Shown: positions 60,402 to 64,000 of the stretch, piece after piece
Numbering within the stretch: position 1 is the stretch's first letter
How the letters are laid out: the number at the start of each line of letters is the position of its first letter
Assembly (NCBI GenBank): GCA_958510875.1
Contig: OY294068.1
Location: 81,463,978-81,527,977 of the forward strand
Length of the DNA: 64,000 nt
Direction: 5' to 3'
Origin: Endomychus coccineus
Taxonomy: Eukaryota > Arthropoda > Insecta > Coleoptera > Endomychidae
Made by a program: the position numbers and the translations under genes
Notes under the pieces: generated by a model
Database searches by the model: none
What the model was told of the DNA's origin: nothing
Seen by the model: the letters and a program-made list of their open reading frames with translations, nothing else

Positions 60402-60763
60402 CCTAATTGTCTAGAATCTGAATCTGCAAAGTGTATGAAATCTAACACTGTCATACAATTACCGAGCACTCCGTTGATAGTTAGTACAAAGGTGGGTGAT
60501 GTGACAGAATAAACTCAATCAGAGTAATTATCCGAATGTTCCGTAAAATCTGATATCGTACAATCGCAAACCTAGTGCAAGCCAATATCTTCCGATATGA
60601 CCGCATTTTAACCGTTTGATATATCGTAGTGTGTTATGAACATTTCAAGTGATACTGCTATCTGAATAATAACCGAAAACCGCTTATCACTCTAAGACCT
60701 GCTTGATTTTCCGTACCCTTGAATTGAAGTTAAATACCGAACATATCGTGAAAATAGATATGT

Positions 60764-61788
60764 TGTAACAGTTTTCTTATACCGTTTGAGCTTCCTTACA
60801 TTTTACACCTGGGTGGATTTTTGTGTAATATACCGTTCAATTTCATTCCTAATTATTCTGAAAGTGTACTTGTTATAATTATTATATATTTTAATATTTG
60901 AAATTCCACGTTTTATTAAGTTATTTCTGCTCCATCTTCAAATGAGCTAAGTTTTAACCAAGTATCAATTGTAATTGAAGCCTACAATTTTGATACTGTT
61001 TTTCTGCCCAATGGGCCCTGGTTATACTTCATTTTAGCTACCCTAGGGACAAGGCTATCTATAGATAGCCTTGTGGTGGGGACCCTAGCAGAAGTCCTCA
61101 AAAAGGAGTAAACCTTTAGAAAAATCTGACGCCTGAGGATTTGAAGTTCACCGCAATAAGCAGTTTACCGAAAAAGTGGCAAGCTACACGTCATAAACTG
61201 CTCTACTTTCGATTCTAAATTTATTCTTCTTTCAGTTAAAATTGTAATTTCAATTTAATTTCATCAAATTATTAGCACTCTAATTTGTTTCCCAATTCAT
61301 GTTTGCTAAGTATTAGCTTTTGTTAATTTACTGTATTCACCATCAGCATTTTAAAATTGCTATATCTTTGTTGTTATTTTATTGTACCAAGTTTCTTTGT
61401 AAATCACGAAAGTAATTGTTCTCATTTATAATTGTCTAGAGGGATAAAACTAAATTTTCAGGTTGAAACTTTTCTTTAATTTCTCTAATACAATCATCAA
61501 CATTTAACCACCTCGTAATGTTGGAAATTCTTGATAGAGGACTCTTTCGTATCTTTTTGTAAAGCAGTTGGCGTTCAAATAAGGCAGTCATATTTAATCA
61601 AGAATCGGAGGTTACGTTTCGTTACCAGCCCTACCAGAGACTAAAAGGTATCTTCGAAACCTTAAACCTACGGAACTTGTCGAATTTTTATCAATTATGG
61701 AACCTAACTTGTTCGAACTAATGAGTCAAACTCATGAGCTATCTATTCGCAGTCAATCTATTGAGGGTGATACTTATGAAACCTTACA
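60764..61788 (+). mobile_element. LTR of a Gypsy-like element (copy D)
   Basis: Starts TGTAACAG and ends GAAACCTTACA, followed by G and a primer-binding-site-like TGGCGCCCAAA (61790-61800). The end resembles that of copy C (GGGAACCTTACA), and inner blocks such as CATCAACATTTAACCACCTCGTA and TTACGTTTCGTTACCAGCCCT are shared with copies A-C. Shorter than copies A-C. Confidence 0.5.
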
Positions 61789-62262
61789 GTGGCGCCCAAA
61801 TTAAGGTGGTTTAGAACAATGTTGATGGTTGAAAAGGGGGAATACATAGAGAACAGGTGAAAAATTGGTTATATCTATAATTTTTCTTATCTCTGACATT
61901 TATTTAATTTACTTTAATTACACTGGAACTATCTGATATTTTCTTTGTATTATATTACCGAAATAGGTCTCTATTTTCTCTAATATAATCATCAACATTT
62001 ATCCACCCCGTAATGCGGGAAATTTTTGATTTAGGACTCTTCCGTATCTTTCGGTAAAACATTTGGCAGGCGCTCAAATAAGGCAGCCCTATTTAATCAA
62101 GAATCGAAGGTTACGTTTCGTTACCAGCCCTACCAGAGACTAAAAGGTATCTTCGAAACCTTAAACCTACGAATTTTTATCAATTATGGAACCTAACTTG
62201 TTCGAACTAATGAGTCAAACTCACGAGCTATCTATTCGCAGTCAATCTATTGAGGGTGATAC
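61480..62262 (+). repeat. 292-bp direct duplication across the LTR/gag junction
   Basis: 61480-61773 and 61972-62262 are near-identical (TTTCTCTAATA...TTGAGGGTGATAC). Both include an ATG with MEPNLFELMSQTHELSIRSQ. Only the second copy continues into the longer gag-like frame. The first runs into the primer-binding site. Confidence 0.7.
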
Positions 62263-63067
62263 CTATACAAAACGTAAACTGTTGAGAGGTTGTTCACATC
62301 GGGAACAACATGACCGGGGCTTGAACTCAATCAGTGATGAATTTCCATTTTCGAAAGATATTCCGGAAATATTGGAATCTCTAACAGATATGAAATAGAT
62401 GAAACGGATGATAGAAGAATTGAAACAAGGCTCAATCATTTATCCTACCGTTTTGACCGATTTAACCCAAGTGATAGAGCTCTTAAAGATAAACTTGCAG
62501 TTAATGTTCTTTCTCTCGAAGGAGAATTAGCATCTAAACTTCGTATTACTGGGTAGGTTCCACATGTTTCGACTCCGACGACTAATTTTGGAATGACTCA
62601 GAGTACCTGTATATAAATGGGATTTATTTAAGATGGCTCGGGTGATCATCATTTATAATTTTTTTGATAAGGTAGGAGAGTTGAAAGAAGCACGAGGGCT
62701 TTCAGAGGAAGATCTTTTTTCACAGCAGTTGATTTTTTTCAAGGGAGATGCTCTCGATTAGTTCAGGTCAATAAGATCTAATGTTTCATCTTGGGTTGAA
62801 GTAGTTTCAAAATTGGAATTTTTACCTAAAAATCTTTACTTTGGTGTTTGGAATAAAATTAGGAACCGGAAGCATCTTCTGGGTGAAAAGTACACTTTGG
62901 ACATTGCATCTGTTGGAAAACTGTTCTCCAGATTGGAAGTTCACCCTGAGGAGGAAACTAGATTAGAACAGATGATGACGACTTTGCAACCTCACATTTT
63001 GAACCAATTTACTTCACATAACATTACTACCCTAAATGAATTGAGTGTAAATTGTAGACAAATCTAA
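62186..63067 (+). pseudogene. Gag-like region of the Gypsy-like element, broken
   Basis: The frame starts at 62186 (MEPNLFELMS...) and runs 70 residues to a TAG. Further gag-like pieces continue in other frames: LNHLSYRFDRFNPSD near 62430, ARGLSEEDLFSQQLIFFKGD near 62690-62755, then VWNKIRNRKHLLGEKY and VHPEEETRLEQMMTTLQPHI (62840-63000). This is the usual capsid-region layout of a Ty3/Gypsy-type gag without its zinc knuckle. Stops and frame changes make it non-functional. Confidence 0.55.
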
Positions 63068-63149
63068 TATTTCGAATTCCGTTCAGCTGAAACTGCAATG
63101 TACAAGAAGGAACTTCAAAAGCTAGATTCAAACCTTCAGTTAGTGCTTT

Positions 63150-63960
63150 ACAAACTTTTCTGATTGATGAAAGTATAAGCCAAGTAGTTTTTCCATATTT
63201 GGACGGTATACTTATCTCCACTTCTATCCTTCGAAGAACATATCCAGGTTTTACAAAGAGTTTATGGAAGGATGAAACAGTCTAACCTTGCAGTTAATGG
63301 GGGAAAATGTGAATTCTGCCGCCCTTCTCTTAAATTTGTTTGATTTGTAATTGATGGGGAGGGATTGCGCTCTAGCAGTGACCTTGTTGAAGCGGTCACT
63401 GCTATTTCTCCACCAACCACTACCGTACCAATCATTGTGCTTTTTCAGGAGCATATTGATATACAATACTCAGTTGTTTACGCTAGTCGATCTCTTAGTG
63501 AAGCTGAAAGAACCGTTTCTGTACTAGAATTTTTAGCTGCTCTTTTTGCCTTATCGAAATTTCTATATTTCATTGAAGGTACAAGAGTGATATGTTACAT
63601 TGATCATGCCAATCTAACTTGGCTACATAATATGAAAGATCCTATTGGTCTTTGAGTAGATGGTCTTTGAAATTATCACAATTTGATTTAGATATACGTC
63701 ACCGACCAGGATTGCAGATGATAGTCCCGGACTACCAGTCTAGAGATGTTCCTAATATTAGTATGATTAGTGATCAAGATGTCGTTCGAGACTAGTATAC
63801 AAGGATATCGAATAGAGTAACGAACAAACCTGATCATTATACGAACTTTGAAGTAGTGGGAAATGCTTCGTAATCCTAATGCACGAAGACACGGCTTAAT
63901 GGGACAGATGAAAAAAATTAACCTCACGATGCAATTATCAAGTATCGTTTATTTGGGTCC
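63150..63960 (+). pseudogene. Gypsy-like pol remnant (RT, RNase H), runs off the edge
   Basis: A reverse transcriptase active-site remnant reads FPYLDGILIS near 63190 (second Asp of the YLDD box replaced by Gly). After stops, an RNase H part follows with VVYASRSLSEAERTVSVLEF and CYIDHANLTWLHN (63470-63630), then RHRPGLQMIVPDYQSR near 63700, the usual link towards integrase. Much of the RT and all of the protease are missing between gag and this block. The element continues beyond the right end of the window. Confidence 0.6.
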
Positions 63961-64000
63961 TTCACCTCGCACGCGGTCATCAGTATATTTCAGTTGCCGT

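Overview
The window is AT-rich eukaryotic DNA, most likely from an insect. Introns are short (about 45-60 bp) with GT-AG ends, the one clear host gene is a metazoan ciliary gene, and the mobile-element mix (Penelope-like, BEL/Pao, Ty3/Gypsy-like, long-TIR mariner, hAT, P-like/THAP, PIF/Harbinger, and tyrosine-recombinase elements with a DUF3504/Crypton-like core) is typical of arthropod genomes. A beetle is plausible, but the species cannot be told from the sequence. No tRNA, rRNA or CRISPR array was seen.

The only confident intact host gene is an NME7-type nucleoside diphosphate kinase (37611-38777, +): one DM10 domain and two NDK domains in a single coding exon, with a splice acceptor just before the ATG. 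A second intact gene is assembled from four short exons on the minus strand (21568-22288). It encodes a 186-aa Myb/SANT-like protein and sits inside a broken P-like transposon. A 50-bp CpG-rich possible first exon lies at 4042-4091 (-).

Nearly everything else recognised is mobile DNA. From left to right: a foldback element of 150-bp subrepeats (0.7-1.7 kb); a 145-bp tandem array (2.5 kb); two MITEs (5.2 and 5.7 kb); tyrosine-recombinase element A (9.8-10.9 kb); a head-to-head Penelope-like pair split by a small retro-insertion (14.6-16.5 kb); a mariner scrap (17.7 kb); a P-like element with 29-bp TIRs and an 8-bp target duplication (20.1-22.5 kb); recombinase fragment D (23.5 kb); a long LTR (25.6-27.4 kb); a TATA box with an E-box-like cluster (30.7-30.9 kb); recombinase pseudogene B (32.7-33.8 kb); a hAT MITE with a perfect 8-bp target duplication (35.9 kb); NME7; recombinase pseudogene C followed by two related copies of an unknown small ORF (39.3-43.7 kb); a dead DDE transposase (44.2-45.3 kb); two convergent solo LTRs, each with a 4-bp target duplication (45.7-49.9 kb), the second holding a 200-bp-arm palindrome; a BEL/Pao pol remnant (52 kb); a GA microsatellite; a DD41D mariner with about 500-bp TIRs (53.0-55.1 kb); a Harbinger fragment (55.5 kb); a dead LINE (56.1-58.5 kb); and a degenerate Gypsy-like element running off the right edge (60.8-64 kb). 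A dispersed repeat here called alpha occurs about eight times between the other elements, and the P-like element has split one copy of it.

The most unusual features are: the four tyrosine-recombinase loci, each with a strong hairpin nearby; the unknown small ORF duplicated beside locus C between shared terminal repeats; and the intact multi-exon Myb/SANT gene within an otherwise dead transposon.
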